Made by a program: the position numbers and the translations under genes
Assembly: GCF_014190915.1 (NCBI RefSeq)
Contig: NZ_JACHVU010000014.1
Coordinates: 52,856-116,855 of the forward strand
Direction: 5' to 3'
Source of the DNA: Mycolicibacterium iranicum
Lineage (GTDB): Bacteria; Actinomycetota; Actinomycetes; Mycobacteriales; Mycobacteriaceae
Length of the DNA: 64,000 nucleotides
Notes under the pieces: model-generated
Databases searched by the model: none
What the model saw: the letters and a program-made list of their open reading frames with translations, nothing else
What the model was told of the DNA's origin: nothing
In this document: positions 7,862 through 16,716 of the stretch, piece after piece
Position numbering within the stretch: position 1 is the first letter of the stretch
Layout: each line of letters starts with the position of its first letter

Positions 7862-8445
7862 CCTCGTCTGCGAAGGTGATCTACCTTCGCTCTTACGGTG
7901 ACCGCGATCGCGACGACCATGACGTGGTGCGCCTCGTGCTCGACGCCACCGTCGACCTGTTGCGCACCGTGCCCTTCGACGAGCTGACCACGCGACGGAT
8001 CGCCGATCGGGCCGGCGTGGCACACAAGGATCTGTGTGTGTTCTTCCGGTCCAGGGACGCGATCGTCGCCGAGGTCTATCTGGGGTTGCTGCGGGAGGCG
8101 CCTCTGTCGGTCGACGTCGACGAACCCTCCCCCGTACGGGTGGCGGCGCTGTTCCGTCAACTGGTCATGCTGCTGGCCGATCAGCCGGCCCTGGCCTCGG
8201 CATGCTCGAGCGCGATGATCTCCCAGGAGCCGTCGGTGCAGGCGGTCCGCCGCCGCATCCATGCCGAACTGCACCGCCGGGTGCACACCGTGCTGCGCTC
8301 GGGCGCGTGGCCGGAGGTCGCCGAGACGCTGCAGTTCGGACTGGTGGGCGCGATGGTCCAGGCGAGTTCGGGGTCGACGACGTTCCAGGACGCGGCCGAC
8401 GATCTGGCCCGCGTGGTCGCGACTTTGTTGCCCGACGGTTCCTGA
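7858..8445 (+). CDS. TetR family transcriptional regulator
   Basis: A 195-residue regulator. The N-terminal helix-turn-helix spans roughly residues 28-65 and contains the typical segment TTRRIADRAGVAHKDL followed by FFRSRDAIVAEVY. The C-terminal two thirds form a helical ligand-binding domain with no recognisable ligand signature. Start GTG at 7858 overlaps the stop of the dehydrogenase gene, so the two are co-translated. Ligand and targets unknown. Confidence 0.85.
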   Translation: MTSSAKVIYLRSYGDRDRDDHDVVRLVLDATVDLLRTVPFDELTTRRIADRAGVAHKDLCVFFRSRDAIVAEVYLGLLREAPLSVDVDEPSPVRVAALFRQLVMLLADQPALASACSSAMISQEPSVQAVRRRIHAELHRRVHTVLRSGAWPEVAETLQFGLVGAMVQASSGSTTFQDAADDLARVVATLLPDGS

Positions 8446-8573
8446 CCGCATCACCGCAGTTCAGGACGGTGTCCACGCTGCGGGCGAGGCTCCGGATGGG
8501 CGTTCTCGACTTGGCCGTTACCAATTCGTGCACATAGCATGCCTTGCGACTTGACATATGTAAGGAGTCCACC

Positions 8574-9320
8574 GTGAAGACCCGCACCAGCAAGGCCCTC
8601 GGCGTCGCCCTCAGTGCCGCCGCGCTCGCCCTGTCTGTTCCGCTGGCCGTCAACGCCTACGCCGAGCCGACCACCACGGTCAGCGAGATCCCCGACCCGC
8701 AGGGACCCGAGTGCGGGGCCTTCAAGGAGGCCCTGCCGAACTGGAAGGGCCTGGCGAACATGCCTGTCAGCACCGTGCTGGCGAGCGTCCCGAACATCAC
8801 GACGTTCAACTCCGCGATCTCCGGGCAGCTGAACCCGGCGGTCAACATCACCAGCGTCCTGGACAACGGCCCGTACGTGGTGTTCGCGCCGACCAACGAG
8901 GCCTTCGCCGCGCTGCCGCCCGAGCAGCAGGAGATGCTGCGCACCGATCCGGCCGCGCTGACCACGCTGGTGTACTACCACGCGTTCCTCGGCCTTCTGG
9001 GCCCCGACGACGTCAAGGGCCAGCGGCCGACGCAGGAGGGCACCGAGATCGAGGTGACCGGATCCGGCGGCGACATCCAGGTCAACGAGACCGCCGAGGT
9101 CGTATGCGGTGGCATCCAGGCGCAGAACGCGCGGATCTACATCGTCGACGCGGTGCTCAACCCGGCCGACGCGCCTGCTCCGATCTCGCCGACGGGAACC
9201 AGCACCAGCGAGACGAGCACCACCACGACCACGTCGACTCCGGCGCCGACGCTGCCCGCCGAGGCCCCGACGACGACCGCCGCGCCGCTCACCCCGGCGG
9301 CCGAAGCCCCGATCGGCTGA
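8574..9320 (+). CDS. Secreted fasciclin (FAS1) domain protein
   Basis: A 248-residue exported protein. Residues 1-30 form a Sec signal peptide ending in a VNAYA cleavage site, without a lipobox. One fasciclin domain follows (about 45-195) with the H1-like YVVFAPTNEAFAALP and YYHAFLG motifs. It resembles MPT70/MPT83, which are secreted or surface adhesion-type proteins. The last 50 residues are Thr/Ser/Pro/Ala-rich and low in complexity, a likely glycosylated tail. Start GTG at 8574 has a strong AAGGAG ribosome-binding site. It stands alone between the TetR gene and a palindromic terminator. Confidence 0.9.
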   Translation: MKTRTSKALGVALSAAALALSVPLAVNAYAEPTTTVSEIPDPQGPECGAFKEALPNWKGLANMPVSTVLASVPNITTFNSAISGQLNPAVNITSVLDNGPYVVFAPTNEAFAALPPEQQEMLRTDPAALTTLVYYHAFLGLLGPDDVKGQRPTQEGTEIEVTGSGGDIQVNETAEVVCGGIQAQNARIYIVDAVLNPADAPAPISPTGTSTSETSTTTTTSTPAPTLPAEAPTTTAAPLTPAAEAPIG

Positions 9321-9328
9321 TTCTCCCT

Positions 9329-9381
9329 GCGATTTCGGTGTAGTTGGTCAACGCTGCGTTGACCAACTACACCGAATTCGC
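9329..9381. terminator. Long palindrome, family 1 copy A
   Basis: Two perfect 20-base arms (9334-9353 and 9357-9376) around the loop CTG, with pairing extended by four more bases beyond one mismatch. It sits between the convergent fasciclin and acyl-CoA dehydrogenase genes, covering the stop region, and is probably a bidirectional terminator. The core is TCGGTGTAGTTGGTCAACG. Related copies are at 16717-16769 and 53540-53588. Confidence 0.75.
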
Positions 9382-10524
9382 TTACAGGCCGAGATCGCGG
9401 CCGATGATCTCCTTCATGATCTCGGTGGTGCCACCGAAGATCGTCTGGATGCGCCCGTCCACGTAGTCACGGGCCACCCGGTATTCGAGCATGTAGCCGT
9501 AGCCGCCGTGTAACTGCACGCACTGGTCGACGACCTTCTTGGCGACCTCGGTCGCCCACCACTTCGCCTTGGCCGCCTCGACGGCGGTCAGCTCACCGTC
9601 GACGACACCCTGCAGGCACCGATCGATGTACTGCTCGGTGACCTCGAGCTCGGTGTCCATCTCGGCCAGCAGGAACCGGTTGTGCTGGAAGCTGCCGATC
9701 GGCTGGCCGAACGCCTTGCGGTCCTTCGCGTATTGCAGTGTCTGCCGCCAGGTTTCGCGCGCCCCGGCGATCGCGGAGATGGCGATCGAGAGCCGCTCGG
9801 AGGGCAGGTTGGTCATCAGATGGTAGAAGCCGCGACCTTCCTTGCCGAGCAGGTTGGCGCTCGGGACCCGGACGTTCTCGAAGTGCAGCTCCGAGGTGTC
9901 CTGCGCGTGCAGGCCCATCTTGTCCAGTTTGCGGCCCCGGGTGAAGCCTGGCATGTCGCGCTCGACGACGAGCAGCGAGAAACCCTTGTGGCCGGCCTCG
10001 GGATCGGTCCGGGCGACGACGACGACCAGGTCGCTGTTGATGCCCGACGAGATGAAGGTCTTGGATCCGTTGACGATCCAGTCGTCACCGTCGCGCACCG
10101 CGGAGGTGCGGATGCCCGCCAGGTCGCTGCCTGCACCCGGTTCGGTCATCGCGATCGCGATGACGAGCTCGCCGCTGGTGATGCCGGGCAGCCAGCGCTG
10201 CTTCTGCTCGTCGTTGGCGAGTTCCTTGAAGTACGGGCCGACGACGTCGTTGTGCAGGCTCAGCGCCGGTGCGGGCACGCCCGCCTTGGCGATCTCCTCG
10301 TCGATGATCGCGTTGAAGCGGAAGTCGTCGGTCCCGCCGCCGCCGAACTCCTCGGGCATGTTGAACCCGATCAGGCCGTGCTTGCCCGCGGCCACGTAGG
10401 CCGACCGGTCGACCAGGCGGTCGGCTTCCCACTTCTCGGCGTTCGGAACGAGCTCGCTCTCGATGTATCCGCGCACGGTGTCGCGGAATGCCTCGTGCTC
10501 TTCGTCGTAGATGGTGCGCTTCAC
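9382..10524 (-). CDS. Acyl-CoA dehydrogenase
   Basis: A 380-residue FAD-dependent acyl-CoA dehydrogenase, the first oxidation step of a beta-oxidation cycle. The three-domain layout is clear: helical N-terminal domain (1-115), beta domain with the FAD/substrate motif AMTEPGAGSDLAG near 125-137, and C-terminal helical domain ending in the GGTTEIMKEIIGRDL signature. Length is normal. Start GTG at 10522-10524. It is the third gene of an operon with a thiolase and a crotonase, from which it is separated by 22 bases. It is a FadE-type enzyme; I cannot assign the chain length or the number. Confidence 0.92.
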   Translation of the reverse strand: MKRTIYDEEHEAFRDTVRGYIESELVPNAEKWEADRLVDRSAYVAAGKHGLIGFNMPEEFGGGGTDDFRFNAIIDEEIAKAGVPAPALSLHNDVVGPYFKELANDEQKQRWLPGITSGELVIAIAMTEPGAGSDLAGIRTSAVRDGDDWIVNGSKTFISSGINSDLVVVVARTDPEAGHKGFSLLVVERDMPGFTRGRKLDKMGLHAQDTSELHFENVRVPSANLLGKEGRGFYHLMTNLPSERLSIAISAIAGARETWRQTLQYAKDRKAFGQPIGSFQHNRFLLAEMDTELEVTEQYIDRCLQGVVDGELTAVEAAKAKWWATEVAKKVVDQCVQLHGGYGYMLEYRVARDYVDGRIQTIFGGTTEIMKEIIGRDLGL

Positions 10525-10546
10525 AGGTATCCCTACTTTGCTTGTC

Positions 10547-11359
10547 TTACTTGGCTTTCCAGACCGGCTCGCGCTTCTGGGCGAACGCCAGCGGTCCCTC
10601 TTTGGCATCCTCGGACGTGAAGACGACGGCGACTTCGCGCCTCGTGCGTTTCCACCCGGGCTCGTCGTCGGCGACGACGCCCTCGTCGGCACCGACCGCG
10701 ACCCGCTTGCTGGCCTGCACGGCCAGCGGAGCGTTGACGGTGATCCGCTCGGCCAGCTTCAGAGCGGCCTCCAGCACCGCGCCTTCCTCGCCGTCCGGCA
10801 CGACCTCGTTGATCAGGCCCCACTTCAGCGCCTCGGCCGAAGTGATCGGCTCACCGGTGAACATCATCTCCAGCGCGACCTTGCGAGGGATCTGATCGAC
10901 GAGCCGGAAGACCCCGCCGGCCGCGGCGATCAGGCCCCGCTTCACCTCGGGCAGACCGAATTTCGCGCTCTCCCCGGCCACGACGAGGTCGCTGGCGAGC
11001 GCGAGCTCGGTGCCACCGCCCAGCGCGGTGCCGTTGACCGCCGCGATGGTGGGCTTGTCGATGAAATGGCGGACGTAGCCGGCGAATCCCCACTTCGGGT
11101 GATCGGGATGTCCGATGTCCTCCCCGCGCGACAGCGCCTTGAGATCGGCTCCGGCGCAGAAGGATTTGTCGCCGGACCCGGTCACCACGACCACCCAGAC
11201 GTCGGGGTCCTGCTGCGCCTCTTCCAGTGCGTCGCCCAGCGCGATCGACACCGACGAGTTGATGGCGTTGCGGGCCTCGGGCCGGTTGAGCGTGATGACC
11301 ATGACGTTGCCCCGGCGCTCGACGAGAGCGCCGGCGGGCGCAGCGTGGGTTTCGGTCAC
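10547..11359 (-). CDS. Enoyl-CoA hydratase
   Basis: A 270-residue crotonase family protein with both catalytic glutamates in place, in GGGTELALASD and LPEVKRGLI, so it should hydrate 2-enoyl-CoA to 3-hydroxyacyl-CoA. The oxyanion-hole motif FCAGADLK is near residues 66-73. The GTG start (11357-11359) overlaps the stop of the upstream thiolase gene as GTGA, giving translational coupling. It is the middle gene of the thiolase-hydratase-dehydrogenase operon. Confidence 0.92.
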   Translation of the reverse strand: MTETHAAPAGALVERRGNVMVITLNRPEARNAINSSVSIALGDALEEAQQDPDVWVVVVTGSGDKSFCAGADLKALSRGEDIGHPDHPKWGFAGYVRHFIDKPTIAAVNGTALGGGTELALASDLVVAGESAKFGLPEVKRGLIAAAGGVFRLVDQIPRKVALEMMFTGEPITSAEALKWGLINEVVPDGEEGAVLEAALKLAERITVNAPLAVQASKRVAVGADEGVVADDEPGWKRTRREVAVVFTSEDAKEGPLAFAQKREPVWKAK

Positions 11360-12501
11360 AGCAGTTCCAGGATGGTGGCGTTGGCCTGGCCGCCGCCCTC
11401 GCACATGGTCTGCAGGCCGTACTGAATCCCGTTGTCGCGCATGTGGTACAGCAGCGTGGTCATGATGCGGGCACCGGAGCCGCCCAGCGGGTGGCCCAGC
11501 GCGATCGCGCCGCCGTTGGGGTTGAGCCGCTTCTCGTCGGCGCCGATGTCCTTCAGCCACGCCATCGGCACGGGCGCGAACGCCTCGTTGACCTCGAACG
11601 CGCCGATCTGGTCGATGCTGAGGCCGGAACGCTTGAGCGCCTTCTGCGTCGCCGGGATCGGAGCGGTCAGCATGATGACCGGGTCAGCGCCGGCCAGCAC
11701 CGCGGTGTGCACCTTGGCCAGGGGCTTGAGGCCGAGTTCCTTGGCCTTCTCGGCGGACATGAACAGCAGCGCCGCGGATCCGTCGGAGATCTGAGAGCTG
11801 TTGCCCGCGTGGATCACACCGTCCTCACGGAAGGCCGGCTTGAGCTGACCCATCTTCTCCAGGGTGGTGCCGCGGCGGATGCCCTCGTCCTTGAGCACGG
11901 GGTTGCCGTCCTGATCCTTGATCGCCACGATCTGGTCGTCGAACGCGCCGGCATCCTGTGCCGCGGCGGCCTTCTCGTGCGAGTCGAGCGAGAATTGGTC
12001 GAGCTGGGTGCGCGAGAGGCCCCACTGCTCGGCGATCATCTCCGCGCCGATGCCCTGGTTCGGGGTCTGGTTGTAGCGCTCCTTGAAGCGGCCCGGGTAC
12101 GGGTTGCCGCCACCGGCCAGCGACGAACCCATCGGGGTCCGCGACATCGACTCCACGCCACCGGCGACCACCACGTCGTAGTGGCCTGCGACCACACCGG
12201 CCGCCGCGAAGTGCACCGACTGCTGGCTCGACCCGCACTGCCGGTCGATGGTCACGCCGGGCACCGACTCGGGCCATCCGGCCGTCAGCAGGGCGGTGCG
12301 GCCGATGTCGAGTGCCTGCTCGCCGGCCTGCATGACGCAGCCCCAGATGACGTCCTCGACGAGACCGGGGTCGACGCCGGCACGCTCGACCAGACCGTTG
12401 AGCACCTGGGCGGACAGTTCCGCGGGGTGGACACCGGACAGACCGCCGTTGCGCTTGCCGACCGGCGACCGGACAGCCTCGACGATGACGGCTTCAGCCA
12501 T
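11356..12501 (-). CDS. Acetyl-CoA acetyltransferase (beta-ketothiolase)
   Basis: A 381-residue thiolase. The nucleophile is Cys89 (DRQCGSSQQ), the C-terminal active-site His337 lies in GHPLGGSG, and the proton-donating Cys367 lies in CEGGGQAN; NEAFAP is also present. It cleaves 3-ketoacyl-CoA to acetyl-CoA plus a shortened acyl-CoA, or runs in reverse. Start ATG at 12499-12501. It leads an operon with an enoyl-CoA hydratase and an acyl-CoA dehydrogenase. The promoter region 12502-12605 contains two inverted repeats, so the operon is likely controlled by a dedicated regulator. It is FadA-like; the particular FadA number is not certain. Confidence 0.93.
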   Translation of the reverse strand: MAEAVIVEAVRSPVGKRNGGLSGVHPAELSAQVLNGLVERAGVDPGLVEDVIWGCVMQAGEQALDIGRTALLTAGWPESVPGVTIDRQCGSSQQSVHFAAAGVVAGHYDVVVAGGVESMSRTPMGSSLAGGGNPYPGRFKERYNQTPNQGIGAEMIAEQWGLSRTQLDQFSLDSHEKAAAAQDAGAFDDQIVAIKDQDGNPVLKDEGIRRGTTLEKMGQLKPAFREDGVIHAGNSSQISDGSAALLFMSAEKAKELGLKPLAKVHTAVLAGADPVIMLTAPIPATQKALKRSGLSIDQIGAFEVNEAFAPVPMAWLKDIGADEKRLNPNGGAIALGHPLGGSGARIMTTLLYHMRDNGIQYGLQTMCEGGGQANATILELL

Positions 12502-12538
12502 GGGGATACTCCTTCATAGAACGGGTCTTCCCTCGAAC

Positions 12539-12557
12539 GTAAACGAACAAGGTTTAC
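12539..12557. promoter_or_regulatory. Inverted repeat upstream of thiolase operon
   Basis: GTAAAC-N7-GTTTAC, 38 bases before the thiolase start. It may be a regulator site. The GGTTTACT half also occurs at 14070-14077, before the FadR-type regulator gene, so that protein is a candidate binder. Confidence 0.4.
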
Positions 12558-12565
12558 TAGGTCAA

Positions 12566-12581
12566 CCTACTGGTTGGTAGG
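12566..12581. promoter_or_regulatory. Palindromic operator CCTAC-N6-GTAGG
   Basis: Perfect 5-base arms (CCTACTGGTTGGTAGG) in the 104-base space between the CoA-transferase stop and the thiolase start. The inner ACCTAC...GTTGGT arrangement resembles TetR-family operators of lipid genes. It probably regulates the beta-oxidation operon. The regulator is not known. Confidence 0.5.
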
Positions 12582-12605
12582 CCCGTTTCCTCGCGCGGGG
12601 CCAGC

Positions 12606-13922
12606 TCACACGACGGGCGAGCGACCCTTCGCGGCGCGGTCTGCGGCGGCCCGCAGTTCGTCGCGGAACTGCGGGTGGGCGATCTCGGCGAGCGCATGTC
12701 CGCGTTCGCGCACCGTCCTGCCTTCCAGTTCCGCCGTGCCGTACTCGGTCACGATCACGTCGACGTGGTGGCGCGGCGTCGTGATGACCGCGCCGGGGCC
12801 GAACCAGGGCACGATGCGCGACTGCAGCGCGCCGTCCTTCTCATATGTCGAGGGCAGGCAGATCAGCGAGCGGTCCGAGAGCTCGAGACCGGCGCCTGCC
12901 ACGAAGTCCTCGGCGCCTCCGATGCCGCTGAACTGGGTGCCGTTGATGGTGTCGGCGACGACCTGTCCCTGGATGTCGACCGCGAGGGCACCGTTGATGG
13001 AGACCATGTTCTTGTTGGCGGCGATCACCTCAGGCGAGTTGACGACCTCGACGGGCAGAAAGGCGACATCGGCGTTGCCGTCGAGCCACGCATACAGATC
13101 CGTGGTGCCGAAGGCGAACGTCGTCACGCTCACCCCTTCGTAGAGGCCTTTGGCGACATTGGTGACCTTGCCGGCGCGGTGCAGTTGCATGCAGCCGTCG
13201 GTGAACATTTCGCTGTGCAGCCCGTAGTCTCCGCCGTCCCCTTCGGCGAGCAGGGTGGCGATCTGGCTCGGGATGGAGCCGATGCCCGTCTGCAGCGTCG
13301 CACCGGAACGGATGAACGACACCGCGTGTCGGGCGATCTCCTTGTCTGCGTCGGTCGGCGGAGGGCCGGGGAGGGCGAGCGGCGCTTCCGTGGAGGGCAC
13401 CAGCACGTCGATCTCGTCGACGTGCAGCGCGTGCCGGTACTGGTCTCCGAGACCGAAAGTCCTTGGATAGGAATCGGATATCTCGACGATGAGCAGCCGC
13501 TGCGGGTCGGCGCCCGCGCGACGCAGCTCGTCGACCGTGCCGCCTGCGTGCAGGGACAGCGAGCACCACCCCTCCGCATCCGGCGGGGTCGCGACCGTGC
13601 ACATGACCCGGGGCGACTGGCGCTGGAGCAACGGGCCGAAGCGGCGGAAATCTGCCGGCGTGAATTCGATGTCGGCGCCTGCGCCGCCGAGTGCGCGCTC
13701 CAGCGGGCCGAAGAACCCCGACAGGTAATGGACGTTCGCCCGGGAGAACAGCTCGGTGCCGACCGCCAGAAGTGCGCCGTAGACCCGCAGATCGGTCCAG
13801 TCGGTGCGTTGCCCCAACGCCTTCAGGAACGCCGGCGGCTGCCCCGGCCCCAGGGGAATCCCGAGTGTGTCGGCAGGATTTAGACGCGCAGCGGCCTCGT
13901 CGGCGGTCAGCTCGGTCGACAT
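12606..13922 (-). CDS. Acetyl-CoA hydrolase/CoA-transferase family protein
   Basis: A 438-residue protein of the acetyl-CoA hydrolase/transferase (Cat1, 4-hydroxybutyrate CoA-transferase) family, with the N-terminal CoA-transferase domain and a C-terminal half containing the LQTGIGSIPSQIA and GLHSEMFTDG segments; the Glu in HSEM is a candidate for the CoA-thioester-forming glutamate. It should move CoA between acetate-like and short acyl groups. The ATG at 13920-13922 is preferred; a GTG three codons earlier is possible. It is divergent from the FadR-type regulator gene and lies upstream of, but separated from, the thiolase operon, so it may activate or recycle acyl groups for that set. Confidence 0.87.
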   Translation of the reverse strand: MSTELTADEAAARLNPADTLGIPLGPGQPPAFLKALGQRTDWTDLRVYGALLAVGTELFSRANVHYLSGFFGPLERALGGAGADIEFTPADFRRFGPLLQRQSPRVMCTVATPPDAEGWCSLSLHAGGTVDELRRAGADPQRLLIVEISDSYPRTFGLGDQYRHALHVDEIDVLVPSTEAPLALPGPPPTDADKEIARHAVSFIRSGATLQTGIGSIPSQIATLLAEGDGGDYGLHSEMFTDGCMQLHRAGKVTNVAKGLYEGVSVTTFAFGTTDLYAWLDGNADVAFLPVEVVNSPEVIAANKNMVSINGALAVDIQGQVVADTINGTQFSGIGGAEDFVAGAGLELSDRSLICLPSTYEKDGALQSRIVPWFGPGAVITTPRHHVDVIVTEYGTAELEGRTVRERGHALAEIAHPQFRDELRAAADRAAKGRSPVV

Positions 13923-14113
13923 GGCCGTCACCCTGCCATGCCGACCGCGACCGTCCCCGCGGATTCGCCGAGCCGGCCGGGCGATGGCCCCGTACCCGCT
14001 GCGGCGTGTCCTGGCAGAATCACTGTCCTGCTGCGCGGGGCCGCCAGACCGTTCGGATGCTCGGCACATGGTTTACTGAGTTGCACAGCTGAGTCGACCG
14101 TGGAGGAGGTGAC

Positions 14114-14905
14114 GTGGCTCGCAGCACTCCCCTGGCCCCGATGATCGGGCCGGACGCCGTCGCGTCCCGTGCCGCCGTCCGCTCCCCCAAGACCGCGGAA
14201 CTGGTCGCCGGGACGCTGCGCCGGATGGTCGTCGAAGGACAACTCGAAGACGGCGACTTCCTGCCCAACGAAGCCGAGCTCATGGCCCACTTCGGGGTCA
14301 GCAGGCCCACGCTGCGCGAAGCCGTGCGTGTCCTGGAGTCCGAGCGTCTCGTGGAGGTGCGCAGGGGATCGCGCACCGGCGCCCGCGTCCGGGTTCCCGG
14401 CCCCGAGGTCGTCGCCCGGCCGGCAGGGCTGCTGCTCGAACTGTCCGGCGCCACGATCGCGGACCTGCTGACGGCGAAGTCCGGCATCGAACCGATGGCG
14501 GCGCGCCTTCTTGCCGAATCCGGTTCCGACGCAGCGTTCGACGAGCTCGAAACGATGCTCGAAGAGCTCGTCGCCGACGGATACCAGTCGGTCCGCCTCG
14601 CTGAGGCGACCGGAGCGTTCCATCTACGCGTCGTGCAACTGTCGGGCAACGCGACCCTCGCGATCGTCGCGGGCATGCTGCACGAGATCACGGTCAGGCA
14701 CACGGCTTTCGTGTTCAACGAACGGCGTCCGGTCTCGAAGGCCGACTACGAGAAGCTGATGCGCTCCTATCGCAAGCTGATGCAGTATCTGCGCGCCGGG
14801 GATGCCGCCGGCGCAGAGGCGCACTGGCGCAAGCATCTCGACACCTCGCGCGAGCTGTTGCTGACGGGTCTGGAAAGCGTCCCCGTCCGCGACGTGATGG
14901 GCTGA
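14114..14905 (+). CDS. GntR (FadR subfamily) transcriptional regulator
   Basis: A 263-residue regulator. A winged helix-turn-helix occupies residues 25-95, with NEAELMAHFGVSRPTLREAVRVLE and the wing VRRGSRTGARV. The C-terminal FCD domain contains the usual acidic and His residues of a metal/ligand site (FHLRVVQLSGN; HTAF; HWRKHL). Such proteins sense acyl-CoA or organic acids; M. tuberculosis relatives include Mce1R-type regulators. Start GTG at 14114 has a strong GAGGAG site. It is divergent from the CoA-transferase gene and next to the thiolase operon, which are its likely targets. Confidence 0.88.
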   Translation: MARSTPLAPMIGPDAVASRAAVRSPKTAELVAGTLRRMVVEGQLEDGDFLPNEAELMAHFGVSRPTLREAVRVLESERLVEVRRGSRTGARVRVPGPEVVARPAGLLLELSGATIADLLTAKSGIEPMAARLLAESGSDAAFDELETMLEELVADGYQSVRLAEATGAFHLRVVQLSGNATLAIVAGMLHEITVRHTAFVFNERRPVSKADYEKLMRSYRKLMQYLRAGDAAGAEAHWRKHLDTSRELLLTGLESVPVRDVMG

Positions 14906-14914
14906 CCCTCCGGC

Positions 14915-16681
14915 CTACGCGTCGGCGCCGTCCTTCTGCCAGGTCACGTGCACCGGCACGGTGTCGTCCCACGGCTGGCGGGTGACCATGTCGGCCACCA
15001 TCACATAGCCGCGCTCGAATTCCCCGGTGGCCGCGTCGACGAGTCGGTACTCCTGGCGCTGCTTGTGGATCGGCTGCGCGTCGAGCATCAGCACCCGCAC
15101 CTCGCCCGGTTCGAAGTGACACCGCTTCTGCAGGGCGGCGATCAACTGCTCGTTGTGCATGTGGCCGTCGCCGAAGTTCCACCCGATCGCGGTGCTGCAG
15201 ATGCGTTCCCCGTCGGTGAGTACGTACTCGTCCTCGTTCACCTCGGCGGAGCCGGGAGTGCCGCCGGGGCCGGCCATTGCGCGGTGCGCGAGGGTGAACA
15301 TCGCGCGGCCGTGGGTGTTGAACGACCGGAACGCATACCCCATGTAGAGGTACATCTCGGCGGTTTCCTTGCTGCCGTAGAACTTCTCCATCTGCGCGGC
15401 GGGCATGCTCGCGATCGCGACGATGCCGTTGGTGATCTTGTCCGACGCCGACGGCTTCACACACCACAGCGAGGTGTCCCAGTTGCCGGCGTAGTAGCGC
15501 ATACCCGGCAGGAACGACACCTTGCGCGGGAACAGGTTTCCGATCACGACGGTGCCCGCGACGGCGACGAACAACACGATGGGCCAGGGGCTCTGCAGAT
15601 CGGACAGGCCGACACCGGCGTTGCCGACGAACAGCGCCAGCACGCTGAACATCATGAACACGTTCCACTCCAGCGGCACTCCCATCGGGATCGCCGAGAG
15701 GATGCCGAAGTGGAACACCAGCATCACGAAGGCTGCGATCGTGGTGGCCCACCCGCCGTGCGAGAAGAACAGCACCAGCGGCACCAGCATCTCGATGGCC
15801 GTGGAGAAGTGCGCGAGCACCCGGGAGGCCCGGCCCGGGCGCAGGTCGTCGGGGAAGTGCTCGAAGAACTTCCGCTTGATCCACCGCGGCCGCATCACGG
15901 GGTTGTTGCTCATCATCGTCGAGATGACGAACGGGAAGTGCTTGTTCAGCTTGGAGGTGGCGGCGCCGGTCCAGATGACCAGACACACCAGCTTGGCGGC
16001 GATGATGATGTCGGCGCCGGAGAACAGGAAGCACACCGCCAGCGAGCCGTAGACCTCGCCGCGGGCAGCCAGGAAGATCACCTTGTCCCGCAGGCCCGCC
16101 ACAACGAGCAGGCCGATGATCGTTGCGGTCTGCCACACCGGCAGGACGCCGACCTCGGATCCGATCTCGGGGATGGGTCCGGTGCCGTCGGAGAACAGCG
16201 CGACCACCAGCATCGCCAGCAGTGCGCCGTACAGAACCGCGTCGAACGGGGTCCTGGTGTCACCCGCGGTGAGGGGCACCCGGTTCGGCCACGGTGGGAG
16301 ACGAATGGTCTTCGGCCGCAGCCAGTACAGGATCGACCCCATCGGCGGGAAGAACCGGTTGTTCAGCGGCCCGAAGCCGCAGCCGAGGCCGACGACCTCG
16401 AAGAGCATCGTGTAGAAGACGACCTTCTGGTAGACGATCGGCTCGTGGTACCACTGCGCCACCTCGGTGAACCCGTCCACGCCTGCCGTGGAGAGCACGA
16501 TCAGCCACGCCACCAGCACATACAGCAGGATCTTCACCACGTAGAACAGGTGCATGACGACCGGCGTGCCGAAGCCCACCTCGGCCCAGTGCCGGGCCAT
16601 CGGTTTGATCCGCTCGGCCCTGCTGCCCTTGCTCCACTGTGCGTAGTCGACGACGGGCGCGTCCTGTTTCAGAAAACCCAT
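14915..16681 (-). CDS. Large membrane protein, DUF3556 type
   Basis: A 588-residue protein with roughly ten to twelve hydrophobic helices between residues 35 and 400, then a soluble C-terminal domain of about 190 residues. Length and layout match the actinobacterial DUF3556 family as I remember it; no reaction is known for it. It ends 10 bases from the convergent FadR-type regulator gene. Its promoter holds an exact KstR consensus 12 bases before the ATG, suggesting induction with sterol catabolism. A role in lipid modification or transport is possible but is inference. Confidence 0.8.
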   Translation of the reverse strand: MGFLKQDAPVVDYAQWSKGSRAERIKPMARHWAEVGFGTPVVMHLFYVVKILLYVLVAWLIVLSTAGVDGFTEVAQWYHEPIVYQKVVFYTMLFEVVGLGCGFGPLNNRFFPPMGSILYWLRPKTIRLPPWPNRVPLTAGDTRTPFDAVLYGALLAMLVVALFSDGTGPIPEIGSEVGVLPVWQTATIIGLLVVAGLRDKVIFLAARGEVYGSLAVCFLFSGADIIIAAKLVCLVIWTGAATSKLNKHFPFVISTMMSNNPVMRPRWIKRKFFEHFPDDLRPGRASRVLAHFSTAIEMLVPLVLFFSHGGWATTIAAFVMLVFHFGILSAIPMGVPLEWNVFMMFSVLALFVGNAGVGLSDLQSPWPIVLFVAVAGTVVIGNLFPRKVSFLPGMRYYAGNWDTSLWCVKPSASDKITNGIVAIASMPAAQMEKFYGSKETAEMYLYMGYAFRSFNTHGRAMFTLAHRAMAGPGGTPGSAEVNEDEYVLTDGERICSTAIGWNFGDGHMHNEQLIAALQKRCHFEPGEVRVLMLDAQPIHKQRQEYRLVDAATGEFERGYVMVADMVTRQPWDDTVPVHVTWQKDGADA

Positions 16682-16692
16682 GCCGGACAGAT

Positions 16693-16706
16693 TAGAACGT
16701 GTTCCA
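16693..16706. promoter_or_regulatory. KstR box upstream of DUF3556-type gene
   Basis: TAGAACGTGTTCCA matches TnnAACnnGTTnnA exactly. The 12-base gap to the start codon places it over the core promoter, as expected for the KstR repressor of cholesterol catabolism. Derepression would follow binding of a sterol-derived CoA thioester to KstR. Confidence 0.75.
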
Positions 16707-16716
16707 ATTCGGCTGG

